Source: an uncultured Luminiphilus sp. (GTDB lineage Bacteria; Pseudomonadota; Gammaproteobacteria; Pseudomonadales; Halieaceae). Taken from it: DNA of 64,000 nt. This document shows, in pieces, positions 53,485 to 63,046 of the stretch. Position numbers and translations under genes: made by a program. Every line of letters starts with the position of its first letter. The first letter of the stretch is position 1. Under the pieces are notes generated by a model. That model did no database searches and was not told where the DNA came from. It saw nothing but the letters and a program-made list of their open reading frames with translations. The stretch covers positions 84,890-148,889 of the forward strand of contig CALSUB010000011.1 of NCBI GenBank assembly GCA_943789425.1, written 5' to 3'.

Positions 53485-54670
53485 TAATGCGCTGTTGCTG
53501 CTGCTATTAGTGCTGGCTGTCGCGGGAGGTTGGACACTCGCTCGAGGCGGCTTGAGAATGGATGATGCCGGTCGCGCACAGTTACCTTCTCAGTATTATC
53601 GCGGGTTTAATTTCTTGCTTGATGGGGAGGAGGAAGACGCGATCGATGCCTTTACAGAGGCGTTGTCGGTGAATGAGGAAACCTTAGATACCCACATTGC
53701 GCTGGGTAGCGTTTTGAGAAAACGCGGAGAAGTGGATCGTGCTATTCGTATTCATCAAAATTTATTAGCGCGCTCTCACCTAACGGTAGTGCAACTACAT
53801 CAAGTGCATCTCGAATTGGCACGTGACTTTATCGCTGCCGGCCTTTACGACAGAGCCGAGCAACTATTGCGAGATCTTTCCGACGAGTCACCAGACCTGA
53901 ATGCGACGGCACAGCGACATTTACTCGAGGTTTTCGAGGCACAGCGCGAATGGTCAGAGGCAGTGGTTACCGCAGAGAACCTGATTGCGCTGTCATTGTC
54001 AGAGGATCCCTTGGCGGCAGGACATGGTCAGTCTGCCCATCAATTGCGTTGCCATTATCTTTGTGAGCAGGCTGAGGTGGCCATTACTGCGCAGGATTCA
54101 TCGTCGGCGCGGCAGTACTATCACGATGCGCTGCGCGATAACGGGAATGACTTACGGGCGCGCATAGGCTTGGCCAATGCGTCACTGTTGGAAGGGTCAT
54201 CCAAGGAGGCGCTAGAGCATTTTGAGGTGATCATGGCCAGCGGCCGGGCCTGCACGCCGGAGCTACTGGACTTGCTGTCGCGAATTTGCGCGGACCAAGC
54301 CGGCGATAGTGCTTACAGTGCGGTGCTCCAGCGTTATTACGAGCAGCAACCTGCCCCCTTGTTAGCGCTGACGCTCGCCGCCGAATTGGAAGCAGAAAAA
54401 GATCGAGCCGCGGCTGATGATTTTTTGCGGCTGACCTTAGCGGATAATCCTTCCGTTGCTGTCGCGACTGCACTTTTACTGAGCGGTCTGCCAGAGGAGA
54501 ATGATCAACCGGAGCGACGTATTCTCGAGCAGTTGACGCAAAACAAGCAGGGATACGCTTGCGATCACTGTGGCTTTACAGGGCAATCCCGTCACTGGCG
54601 CTGCCCGGGATGTCGGCACTGGGATTCAATTCATTATTTAGGCGCCGTGCCGCAGGATGCTCATGTCTGA
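53468..54670 (+). CDS. lapB: LPS assembly protein LapB (YciM)
   Basis: Membrane-anchored TPR protein that directs LpxC degradation by FtsH. It has an N-terminal anchor (about residues 5-25), [20 protein letters not shown] starting the TPR array (about 40-340), and a C-terminal rubredoxin-like metal site with two CxxC pairs (ACDHCGF and [10 protein letters not shown]). It has 400 residues, close to E. coli YciM (389). Start ATG 53468 or 53474. Overlaps pyrF by 14 bp. Confidence 0.96.
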   Translation: MLMIANNALLLLLLVLAVAGGWTLARGGLRMDDAGRAQLPSQYYRGFNFLLDGEEEDAIDAFTEALSVNEETLDTHIALGSVLRKRGEVDRAIRIHQNLLARSHLTVVQLHQVHLELARDFIAAGLYDRAEQLLRDLSDESPDLNATAQRHLLEVFEAQREWSEAVVTAENLIALSLSEDPLAAGHGQSAHQLRCHYLCEQAEVAITAQDSSSARQYYHDALRDNGNDLRARIGLANASLLEGSSKEALEHFEVIMASGRACTPELLDLLSRICADQAGDSAYSAVLQRYYEQQPAPLLALTLAAELEAEKDRAAADDFLRLTLADNPSVAVATALLLSGLPEENDQPERRILEQLTQNKQGYACDHCGFTGQSRHWRCPGCRHWDSIHYLGAVPQDAHV

Positions 54671-55391
54671 CCGTGAAAAGCCTTTAATGGACAGCCCCTT
54701 AATTGTTGCCCTCGACTATGGATCTGCGGAAGAAGCACTCCGCCTCGCGCGACAGCTAGACCCGAGGATGGTGCGTTTAAAGGTGGGTAAAGAGCTGTTT
54801 ACTGCGGCCGGCCCGAGTATTGTCCTAGCGTTGCAGGACTTGGGGTTTGAGATTTTTCTGGATCTTAAGTTCCACGATATCCCGAATACGGTGGGTCGTG
54901 CTGTGGCGGCGGCAGCTGAATTGGGTGTCTGGATGGTGAATGTGCACGCCTCTGGCGGCTCTCGCATGATGTCTGCTGCGCGGGAAGCGCTATCTGGCTT
55001 TACGAAACGTCCTTATTTGATAGCCGTAACGGTTCTGACAAGTATGCAGAGGGACGACCTGGCTGAATTAGGGTGGGATGCAGAGCCGATTGATCGTGTT
55101 CGTGAGCTGGCTGCGCTCGTTGAAAAAGTGGGGTTAGATGGTGTGGTGTGTTCAGCGGCGGAAGCAGCGCTCTTGTCACAGCATCAGCGCCCTGGTTTTC
55201 TACTGGTGACGCCAGGAATCCGACAAGCGGGAGACGATGCAGGAGACCAGCGACGCGTGTTCACGCCTAGCGGCGCAATGGCGGCGGGGGCAACCCACCT
55301 GGTTGTGGGTCGATCGATTACCCAAGCACACAATCCGGCCACTACGGCAACGCAGATTGTTGAATCATTAAGCATCAATGCCAGTCGTTAG
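54657..55391 (+). CDS. pyrF: Orotidine 5'-phosphate decarboxylase
   Basis: Last step of UMP synthesis. Catalytic Lys/Asp block [17 protein letters not shown], substrate-binding [14 protein letters not shown] at the start, and the C-terminal [21 protein letters not shown] and HLVVGRSIT are present. It has 244 residues; ATG 54657 or 54663. The lapA-lapB-pyrF order is conserved in enterobacteria. Confidence 0.98.
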   Translation: MLMSDREKPLMDSPLIVALDYGSAEEALRLARQLDPRMVRLKVGKELFTAAGPSIVLALQDLGFEIFLDLKFHDIPNTVGRAVAAAAELGVWMVNVHASGGSRMMSAAREALSGFTKRPYLIAVTVLTSMQRDDLAELGWDAEPIDRVRELAALVEKVGLDGVVCSAAEAALLSQHQRPGFLLVTPGIRQAGDDAGDQRRVFTPSGAMAAGATHLVVGRSITQAHNPATTATQIVESLSINASR

Positions 55392-55497
55392 AGCATGGTT
55401 TCGATCGGTGATCTGTCCCGGTGTGACGGCGGTCTTCATAGTTGCTCAGTATCCCACTACGGGGATTCACTGATGATCAACTTATGGAGCACGTAAT

Positions 55498-55851
55498 ATG
55501 AAGACGCAATTTTTGTCACTAGCGCAAGCCCGGTCACTGCGGACACCTCTCGAGTCTCGGCGGAGTGACGCTTTCCCTCGTACCCTGCGAGCTTGTGTGA
55601 TGGGGCTCATGGTGATGTGCTTTGGCGCTTTGCCCATGACGTCGTTTGCAGAAACGCCCGTCAATATTAATCTCGCTACTGCAGAATCGTTGGCAGAGGC
55701 GCTAGAGGGTGTCGGGCTCGCTAAGGCCACTCGCATTATTGAATATCGAGAGGCGTACGGGCCATTTGAGCAGATTGAGGAGTTGGCTTCGGTTCAAGGC
55801 ATTGGTCAGGCCACGATTGATAAAAATCGTGATGTCATCCGCCTACAGTAA
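55498..55851 (+). CDS. ComEA-like helix-hairpin-helix protein
   Basis: Secreted or periplasmic DNA-binding-type protein of 117 residues. A basic N-terminus is followed by a hydrophobic signal/anchor segment (about residues 35-52, ending SFAE) and a ComEA helix-hairpin-helix domain (about 55-117): VNINLATAESLAEALEGVGLAKATRIIEYREA and IEELASVQGIGQATID. A possible role is binding incoming DNA in competence. In P. aeruginosa a similar gene flanks wbpM, matching the neighbourhood here. Confidence 0.88.
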   Translation: MKTQFLSLAQARSLRTPLESRRSDAFPRTLRACVMGLMVMCFGALPMTSFAETPVNINLATAESLAEALEGVGLAKATRIIEYREAYGPFEQIEELASVQGIGQATIDKNRDVIRLQ

Positions 55852-55872
55852 TGCCATGAAGGAGCGCGCACC

Positions 55873-56789
55873 GTGCTCCTCTTGACTGGGGCAACCGGCT
55901 ACCTCGGACGAGCACTGTGCGCCGCACTCCGCACTCGTGGCCTGAAAGCGCGCGTCGCAGGACGACAGGCGCCGTCGGGCTGGGAGCATGACTGGGGCTT
56001 TTACGATCAAGAGAGTCCCAGCATGCCTTCTGAGACGCTTTTTCGCGACGTCACTTGCGTGGTTCACTGCGGTGGCTTTGGCACATCGTTTGGCAAGTCG
56101 GGCAGATTATGAGCGAGTCAATGTCGAGGCAACGAGGCAGCTGGCTGATGCTGCCGGTCGTATGGGCGTGCCTCATTTCCTATTTATCAGCTCGCTCAAT
56201 ACGGTGCCGGCTGCGGCACATCTCGCAGACAGTGATGCCACGCTCTATCCCGAGCCCAACGATGGATACGCCGCATCGAAATGGCAGTCGGAGATCGCAC
56301 TCAAAGCGATCTGCCAGCGTTACGAACAAGCATTAACCATCATCCGACCCGCACTGATCTACGATAAAGAACTTACCGCAAATCTTGCGAGACTCGCCCA
56401 TCTGATGCGCTGGTGGCCGGCCGCGCTCCCTGCGGTTGGAAATCGATGCTTGGTTAGCCGGCCCGACTTAATTGAGCTGATTGTCGATCGTGCGGCGCAG
56501 TCTTTGCCGAGCACAACGCCTGCAACGGTATTGGCCGTCACCGACGGGCAGCAATACGATGCGGCGCGGATCTCCTCAGCACTGTCCGCCGGTAGATGCT
56601 GGGGAATGACGCCCGAGTGGTTATGTCGCTGGGGGGGCGCGTGCTTTGGATTGGCGTGGCGCATTGGAGCCCGGCGCGACCTGGCGCTCACTCACTCAGC
56701 ATTATTGGATTGGTGCTCAGCCATCCATTTCGGGTTGGCAGCCAAAATGGACGCTGGACGCCCTCTGTCTGGCCGAATCATCTTTGTGA
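55873..56789 (+). pseudogene. NAD-dependent sugar epimerase (WbpV/WbpK-like), frameshifted
   Basis: UDP-sugar epimerase/dehydratase-like SDR protein of an O-antigen locus. GTG 55873 (AAGGAG 8 nt upstream) starts LLLTGATGYLGRALCAAL, the Rossmann motif. The frame then breaks near the TTT at about 56076-56080 and continues in the next frame with AHRLASRADYERVNVEATRQLADAAG and NDGYAASKWQSE (the YxxxK site). A second break occurs at a CTCA-CTCA-CTCA run (56687-56698), after which the normal C-terminus, SISGWQPKWTLDAL, ends at TGA 56787-56789. That stop overlaps the ATG of the next gene. No in-frame nonsense change is seen otherwise, so either decay is very recent or these are sequence errors. Confidence 0.8.
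56687..56698 (+). repeat. (CTCA)3 at an epimerase frameshift
   Basis: Three perfect CTCA units. Removing one unit restores the reading frame from RRDLALT into QHYWIGAQPS, the expected epimerase C-terminal sequence. It may mark slippage or a 4-bp duplication. Confidence 0.6.
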
Positions 56790-57769
56790 TGCTCCTTCTG
56801 TGCTCGCTGGTTGCGTCCACGTTAGGATTATTGCTTTATCTTAAAGTCGCGCCTTATTGGGGCTTAGTGGACCATCCGACTGATCGAGGCCTCCATGCCG
56901 AGGCGACCGTGGTCGGCGCTGGGGTCGTGCCAGTCAGTTTGCTGGCTGCACTGGTGGCATTGGGGCCCCCAGTAGACGGCGCGCAGATTGTCCGCGGCTG
57001 TTCCTCGTGCTGCTGAGCGCGATTGGACTGATCGATGATCGCTGGGGATTAGCCAGCAGTTTGCGACTGCTGTGCTACTTGGCTGTGGGTTTACTGACGC
57101 CTTGGCTGATGTTCCCGGAATCTCCGCTGTCGGGTGTTGCTTTGATTGGGGTGGGGGTGGGTGTTGCTTGGTGCATCAATCTTTTCAATTTTATGGATGG
57201 CGCTGATGGATTAGCGACTGCGCAGCTCATCGTGTGTGTCGGTGGGCTTGGGTTTGATCGCTCATTTTGGTCTCTCTGATCACCCCGACTGGGTTGAGTG
57301 GTGCGCTTGGGCGGCTATGTGTTGTCTGCCCTTGCTGTGGCTGAACTGGCCTCCCGCTAAGCTCTTTATGGGTGATGCAGGCGCCATACCACTCGGGTTT
57401 TTTCTTGCGGTGTTGGGGTTGGTGGCTTTTGAGCAATCAGCGTTGCTGGGTTGGGCATGGGTCGTGCTGATGATGCCTTTCTTTCTGGATACCAGTATCA
57501 CGCTGTTGATTCGTCTCGCATTGGGACAAGCGCCACACGTAGCCCACCGTGATCATGCCTATCAGCGACTTACCCTGATGGTGGGCAGTCCCTTGCCGGT
57601 CACGTTGGGATTGCTGGCAATGCAAGTGGTCTGGCAGTATCCGCTGGCGATACTGATCATTAATGACCAAGCTCCGTTGCCACTTCTGGTACTTTTGTCG
57701 ACCATTCCTGCGCTTTCAGTAGTGGTGTACGCGCGAGCTCAGAGCTTAAACTACGGACTCTCTGGATAA
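56789..57769 (+). pseudogene. WecA/WbpL-type undecaprenyl-phosphate glycosyl-1-phosphate transferase, frameshifted
   Basis: Polytopic enzyme that starts a lipid-linked glycan. ATG 56789 leads into LGLLLYLKVAPYWGLVDHPTDRGLHAEATVVGAGVVP, the family N-terminus (DHP-x-R-x-LH). A frameshift at about 56955-56990 moves to LFLVLLSAIGLIDDRWGL (the DD motif) and NLFNFMDGADGLATAQ (catalytic D-G-A-D-G). A second break at GTGTGTGT (about 57230-57242) returns to KLFMGDAGAIPLGFFL and the HAH-like AHRDHAYQRL. Total length would be about 326 residues, normal. All catalytic motifs are intact, so the gene appears broken only by indels. Confidence 0.8.
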
Positions 57770-57798
57770 ACAGCGTCAGCCCTCTGGGGCTTGGCTGG

Positions 57799-59864
57799 GT
57801 GGTAAGAGTGGATATCGTCAAGAAGATAGCGTCGCGTTTTCGAGCGATTGGATTCAGTTCTATTTCTGCCGTGGTTTGGCTGCTGGTCCGTCGATCCCCT
57901 CCGCCCCCTTTTCACTTTTCAGGTGGCTATTACTCGATCTGATGATTGTGGTTGGCGCCTTGTACGGTGCCGCCATTATTGGCACTGATGCACTAGCGCG
58001 ACCCGCGAACGAAATGTGGCTGCTGGGCGCGGTGTGCAGCTGATTGCGACCTCGCTGATCTTCATATTGCAGGGCTCTGTATCGATCAGTGATTCGATAC
58101 ATGGGACAGCAAGCTGTTTGGGATCTCGTCAAAGCGGTCAGCTACTCCACGCTTGCGCTGGCTGCGGTCAGTATGGTCACGTCGCTGAGCCTGCCGGGCA
58201 CCGCACTGCTCGTCTATTGGTTGCTTCTTTTTGTCGGCATTGGTGGTGTGCGCCTGACGTCGCGCGCTTGGCATCAGATCAGCACCCGCGCGGATGCGCG
58301 CCGCGTCATTATTTATGGTGCAGGCGAATCGGGTCGCCAATTGCTCAATGCTCTGAACCATGGTTCTGATTATCGGGTTGTTGCCTTTATCGATGACAAT
58401 CCTGATTTGCATGAGACCGTGATCAACGGTCGACCGGTCTTGGGTGCGGCAGATGTCCCTAGCTTGGTTGAGGAACATGTTGTCCGCCAGGTGTTGCTAG
58501 CGATTCCCTCTGCATCTCAGGAGCGTCGTCGCGCCATTATTAACTCGCTAGTTGGTTTGCCGGTTAGGGTCCGTACTATCCCCAAAATCTCGGAGCTGAT
58601 CTCGGGCAATGCGATCGTCAATCAAATTCAGGATGTGGATCTTGACGATTTATTAGGGCGTGAGCCTGTTCCGCCGCATCCAGAGCTGATTGGCCGATGC
58701 ATTACTGACAAGGTGGTCATGGTCACGGGTGCCGGTGGCAGCATTGGCTCTGAGTTGTGTCGCCAAATCTTAACCTCGGCGCCGAAAGAGCTGATCTTGT
58801 TGGACATCTCAGAATTCGCGCTCTATAGCGTCGATCGTGAGATGAAGAGCCTGTGTCAGCGACATGGTCTCCATTTTCCCATCATCACGTTGTTGGGTAG
58901 TGTCAGAGATGAACAGCGGCTTGAATCTATTTTTAAAACCTTTTCGGTCGATACCGTCTATCACGCAGCGGCTTACAAGCATGTGCCGATGGTGGAATAC
59001 AACGTGTCGGAAGGGGTGGCGAATAACGTACACGGTACATGGAGTGCGGCTTGGGCAGCTCACCGTGCTGGTGTCGGGACGTTTGTTTTAGTCTCCACTG
59101 ACAAAGCCGTTCGACCCACTAATGTCATGGGGGCTTCGAAGCGGTTCGCTGAACTGATTTTGCAGGGCCTGTCCCAAATTGAGACGCCGACACGCTTTTG
59201 TATTGTGAGATTCGGTAACGTGCTGGGCTCATCGGGTCCGTAGTGCCGTTGTTCAGAGAGCAAATTAGCAGTGGTGGTCCGGTGACGGTCACGCATCCAG
59301 AGGTATCTCGGTACTTTATGAGTATTCGTGAGGCCGCTCAGCTCGTTTTGCAATCGGGCGCCCTGGGTACGGGTGGCGATGTCTTGGTCTTGGATATGGG
59401 AGAGCCGGTAAGAATTGTGGACCTCGCCGAGCGCATGATCCGTCTGAGCGGATACGATGTAGAGCGTGACAATATGTTCGGCGAGCAAATCGATGTCGAG
59501 TACATCGGGCTTGCGACCGGGGGAGAAACTCCATGAGGAGCTCTTGCTGGGTACGTCGGTCACGGGAACAGGGCACCCCATGATCATGAGGGCGGAGGAA
59601 GAGGCTTTCGATTTTGATGTGATCGAAGACGCGGCACATCGATTATTGCGGGCCTGTGCTGAGATGGATTTGAATGTCGTCACCTCGCTGCTGACTGAGC
59701 ACGTGATGGGTTTCTCGGGGCATGAGCCGCGGCATGATTTTGTTTGGGTGAAGCAGGGCCGAGTTGGTAAGCGCGTTCGTAAGTTAGTAGACGCTGAAAA
59801 TGTGACGCCGATTCGTCCAGAATTGATGGGGCCTCATCAAGGGTCAGGCTCACTGAGAGATTAA
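57799..59864 (+). pseudogene. wbpM: WbpM/CapD-type nucleotide-sugar dehydratase, multiply frameshifted
   Basis: Membrane-anchored UDP-GlcNAc 4,6-dehydratase family protein. Pieces align in order to WbpM: an N-terminal membrane region in three frames (breaks at about 57880-57921, 58021-58041 and 58070-58077), then a long intact stretch from LYRSVIRYMG through VIIYGAGESGRQLLNAL, VVMVTGAGGSIGSELCRQI, YHAAAYKHVPMVEYN and STDKAVRPTNVMGASKRFAE to [11 protein letters not shown]. There one G appears missing (about 59236) before [10 protein letters not shown] last break at about 59500-59510 precedes [14 protein letters not shown]. The start is uncertain (GTG 57799 or 57808). Span is about 690 codons, near normal. 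The part 57770-57798 is non-coding spacer. Confidence 0.82.
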
Positions 59865-59884
59865 ATTTCTCGAAGCGGATCTGC

Positions 59885-59903
59885 ACCGTGCTGTCGGTTT
59901 TTT
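59885..59903 (+). terminator. Weak terminator candidate after the wbpM-like gene
   Basis: ACCG-(6 nt)-CGGT followed by a T-run. The stem is only 4 bp, so strength is doubtful; its place just after the glycan locus is suitable. Confidence 0.3.
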
Positions 59904-60026
59904 GACAAGAGCGTGTCGATTCCACGCCTCAGTAAACCCGCTATCCTTTGAGCGCTGTTGGCTTGCTGAGTGCAGCGAATACCCTATGCGCTTCAAATTT
60001 TATCGTCATCTGTCAGGAGTTAAGGC

Positions 60027-61826
60027 ATGTCCATGATTGTGAATCGTCGCGATATCGATTTTTATCTTTATGAGTTGCTCGATCTAGAAGAACTCCTCAA
60101 GAACGATCGATACAAAGAGCATGATCGCGATACGGTCACCGCCATACTCGATCTGGCACAGCAGATCGCCGAGGAGGCTTTTTTACCCTGCGCAGCGGAG
60201 CTAGACGAGCACGAGCCTGTTTTTGAAGCAGGTCGTGCGATCACACCCGATAGCCTAAAAGCCTGCCTCAAAACGTTTGTTGAGGCAGGGTTGCCCGCTG
60301 CGACATTCGATGCCTCGTTGGGGGGCATGCAGCTGCCTATGTTGGTGGCTAACTTTATGCAGGGCATTTTCCAAGCCGCGAATGGTTCGGCGGTCGGCTA
60401 TATTTTTCTGACCACTTCCAATGCTCACATGCTAGAAGCTTGTGGCAGTGACGCGCTGCGAGCGCGTTATCTACCCCCGCTTGTCGAGGGGCGTTGGTTT
60501 GGCACCATGTGTCTGTCTGAACCTCACGCCGGATCGTCACTTTCTGATATTCGCTGCATGGCCGAGCCGCTTGGTGATGGTAGTTTCAAGCTGACAGGCA
60601 CAAAGATGTGGATTTCAGGTGGCGATCAAGACGTCTCTGAAAACATCATACACATGGTGCTCGCTCGAACGCCCGGAGCACCGGCGGGCGTAAAGGGCAT
60701 TTCGCTGTTTTTAGTACCGAAATATCGGGTGACTGAAACGGGTGAGATAGGCGACTTCAATCATATTGCCCTTGCGGGTTTAAACCACAAAATGGGCCAG
60801 CGAGGGATCACCAATACGCTACTCAATTTTGGTGAAGGGGGTGACTGCCTGGGTTATTTGGTCGGAGCAGAGCATGAAGGCCTAAAGAACATGTTTCATA
60901 TGATGAATGAGGCGCGTATCGGTGTGGGAATGGGCGCGGCGATGTCGGGTTTGGCAGGGTATCTCTACTCCCTCGACTATGCCCGCAACCGGCCCCAAGG
61001 TCGGCATCCGGGCATTAAGGACCCTAATTCACCTATGTTGCCGATTATCGAGCATGCGGATATTCGGCGGTTATTGATGGAGCAGAAAGTCACGGTCGAG
61101 GGCAGTATTGCACTGCTGTCTTACTGTACTCAGCTGGTTGATCAGCAGGAGATGGCTGAGGACGCTGCCGAGAAAGAGCGTCTTACGCTGCTATTAGAGC
61201 TGCTAACGCCAGTGGCTAAGTCGTGGCCTTCGGAATACACGTTGGAGGCGAACAAGCATGCCATACAAATACTGGGGGGTTACGGTTATACCCGTGAATA
61301 CCCGGTTGAGCGCCACTATCGCGACAATCGTCTCAATCCGATCCATGAGGGGACTCACGGTATTCAAGGTATGGATCTCTTGGGCCGCAAAGTGAATCTG
61401 GCGGGTGGTGTCACGCTCTCTATCTTTGAAGAGGAGATGCAGCCGGCGCTGCAAGCGGCGGCAGGCAGTGAGACGCTCGCCGCGATGGGTGAGGCACTCA
61501 CCGACATTTGGCAACTGGTCAAGCGCACGGTCGAGACCGTAAATCAGGAAGCCGATACGGTTGCGCGTCTTTCCAGTGCCACGCCATTTCTGGACGCTTT
61601 CGGGCACGTGGCTATCGCGTGGCTGTGGTTGCGCCAGGCAGTGATTGCTCGAGAGGCCCTACAAAACGGCGCGCAGGCAGATGCCGATTTCTATGAGGGC
61701 AAGGTCGCCGCGTGTCAGTTCTTTTACCGCTATCACCTGCCGCAGGCGGCGGAAAAGCTTCGCTATGTGGCGTCTCAGGATCGGTCGGTGCTTGACACGC
61801 AGGCGAGTTGGTTTACCGGCCAGTGA
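60027..61826 (+). CDS. Acyl-CoA dehydrogenase (second paralogue)
   Basis: Long-form FAD acyl-CoA dehydrogenase of 599 residues. It has FGTMCLSEPHAGSSLSDI (flavin/substrate block, about residues 158-175), KMWISGGDQDVSENIIHMVLAR, FHMMNEARIGVGMGAA, and catalytic Glu in NPIHEGTHGIQGMDLLGRK (about 435). Compared with the gene at the window start it has a longer loop around residues 320-335 and 375-390. Convergent with the enoyl-CoA hydratase gene 55 bp away; both point to fatty-acid beta-oxidation. Substrate range cannot be told. Confidence 0.94.
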   Translation: MSMIVNRRDIDFYLYELLDLEELLKNDRYKEHDRDTVTAILDLAQQIAEEAFLPCAAELDEHEPVFEAGRAITPDSLKACLKTFVEAGLPAATFDASLGGMQLPMLVANFMQGIFQAANGSAVGYIFLTTSNAHMLEACGSDALRARYLPPLVEGRWFGTMCLSEPHAGSSLSDIRCMAEPLGDGSFKLTGTKMWISGGDQDVSENIIHMVLARTPGAPAGVKGISLFLVPKYRVTETGEIGDFNHIALAGLNHKMGQRGITNTLLNFGEGGDCLGYLVGAEHEGLKNMFHMMNEARIGVGMGAAMSGLAGYLYSLDYARNRPQGRHPGIKDPNSPMLPIIEHADIRRLLMEQKVTVEGSIALLSYCTQLVDQQEMAEDAAEKERLTLLLELLTPVAKSWPSEYTLEANKHAIQILGGYGYTREYPVERHYRDNRLNPIHEGTHGIQGMDLLGRKVNLAGGVTLSIFEEEMQPALQAAAGSETLAAMGEALTDIWQLVKRTVETVNQEADTVARLSSATPFLDAFGHVAIAWLWLRQAVIAREALQNGAQADADFYEGKVAACQFFYRYHLPQAAEKLRYVASQDRSVLDTQASWFTGQ

Positions 61827-61881
61827 CAACAGCGGCTTTCGTCAGGTGCATGTCTGGATCCTGTTTAATATTAGGTCTGAG

Positions 61882-62727
61882 TTAGTCTGATTTCTTCTTC
61901 GATTGAAAATTGCGCATGAATTCCCTGTCTATGAATGAGCCATCCTGGTGTAGGCGATAATGGGTGTGGGCTAGATGATGAGCGTTAAATGCGCTGCGCT
62001 GCACGTTTTCAAAGCCTTGCGCGTGAAAAGCCGCGTTAATCGCATCTTTGCCGAGTTTTAACGCAAACGACGGTTTGTCGGACAGCGTGCGAGCAAAGGC
62101 GAGGGTCGCTTCCTCTAACTCGTCTCGTGAGACAACCCGGTTCACCATGCCCGCAGCCTGTGCCTCCTCGGCGGTGATAGGCTGACCAGTGAGCAAGAAC
62201 TCCTTAGCCTTGCGGATGCCCAGTTCCCAAACATGGGCAAAGTACTCTACGCCAGGTATACCCATGTACATGGTGTTGTCTTGAAAAGTGGCGTCATCAC
62301 TGGCGATAACAAAGTCACAGGGCCAGATCAGCATTAACCCGCCGGCAATGGATTTACCGTGCACAGATGCGATGGTGGGTTTGGCCAAATCCCGCCAGCG
62401 GCGGCAGAAACCTTCATAGATTTCCTTTTCGCGGCAATAATACGCTTCTGAGCCTTCCCATTTGTCGTCACTCCAGGTGCCAACCCGTTTGTGCTCGCTA
62501 CCGCGGCTGTTGATATCTCGCAGGTCATGACCGGCTGAAAAGTGAGGTCCCTTAGCGGCCAGGATTACCACCTTTACTTCGCTGTCGTCCATGGCGATGT
62601 CGAAAGCGTCGTTCAATTCATAGAGGAGGTGAGTGTCCTGGGCATTTCGTGCCTCCGGACGATTAAGCCAGATACGAGCGATGCCCGCTTCAGGTTTTTC
62701 GTAGATCAGCGTGTCGAAATCGGGCAT
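61882..62727 (-). CDS. Enoyl-CoA hydratase/isomerase family protein
   Basis: Crotonase-fold enzyme of 281 residues. The oxyanion-hole segments are GPHFSAGHDLRD (about residues 60-71) and SIAGGLMLIWPCDFVIASDDA (about 131-150). AGMVNRVV follows after the predicted active-site loop. A Trp/Tyr-rich insert between the two (GTWSDDKWEGSEAYYCRE) is unusual for simple FadB-like hydratases and suggests a distinct subfamily. I chose ATG 62727 with GAAGGA 7 nt upstream; the reading frame is open 102 codons further up, but that part has no protein-like character. Confidence 0.9.
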   Translation of the reverse strand: MPDFDTLIYEKPEAGIARIWLNRPEARNAQDTHLLYELNDAFDIAMDDSEVKVVILAAKGPHFSAGHDLRDINSRGSEHKRVGTWSDDKWEGSEAYYCREKEIYEGFCRRWRDLAKPTIASVHGKSIAGGLMLIWPCDFVIASDDATFQDNTMYMGIPGVEYFAHVWELGIRKAKEFLLTGQPITAEEAQAAGMVNRVVSRDELEEATLAFARTLSDKPSFALKLGKDAINAAFHAQGFENVQRSAFNAHHLAHTHYRLHQDGSFIDREFMRNFQSKKKSD

Positions 62728-63046
62728 GTCGGTGTCCTTCTGCGGTTGCGGTAACGGTACTACAAACATCAGCAGGGGACTATTGAAGGACTGCCGATGG
62801 TTGCCGGAGGCCCCCTTGGACTTGAGCCCGGGGTCCGCTAACGCTTCACCCGCGTTCAGGCGAAGTATAAGAAGTATAAATGGGGTGTCGGGAGTAACGG
62901 GCCGTCCAGAAAGCGGTCGTGGAGGCAGGAGATCGTGGATGTAGGCTCGGGCAGTGCCTGCGGTGAGTACTCGCATTGCTGGTCTTGTAGATCTTTTTCG
63001 TTCACCTTCGAAACTTGGCACAAACAACTCCATACCAACGAATTCC
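62728..63046. other. Non-coding junction between enoyl-CoA hydratase gene and IS91-like element
   Basis: This 319-bp stretch has no recognisable gene. About 130 bp next to the hydratase gene would be its native promoter region. From 62858 on it probably belongs to the IS91-like element: a GTTC tetranucleotide (62854-62857) is followed by a 9-bp perfect tandem repeat (62862-62879) and unique sequence up to the transposase stop at 63047. Confidence 0.45.
62862..62879. repeat. 9-bp perfect tandem repeat near the putative IS91 end
   Basis: GAAGTATAA occurs twice in direct succession, 4 bp inside a GTTC tetranucleotide. IS91-like elements insert next to GAAC/CAAG (GTTC/CTTG) and carry short repeats at their replication-origin end, so this may be part of that end. 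Confidence 0.5.

Noticed and set aside
57770..58089. Apparent non-coding stretch of 320 bp in the glycan locus
   Set aside because: Read in three frames it encodes the membrane N-terminus of the WbpM-like protein; it is broken coding sequence, not an intergenic region.
62728..63033. Open frame extending the enoyl-CoA hydratase by 102 residues upstream
   Set aside because: The extension has no crotonase similarity, crosses the probable IS91-like end, and ATG 62727 has its own good ribosome site.
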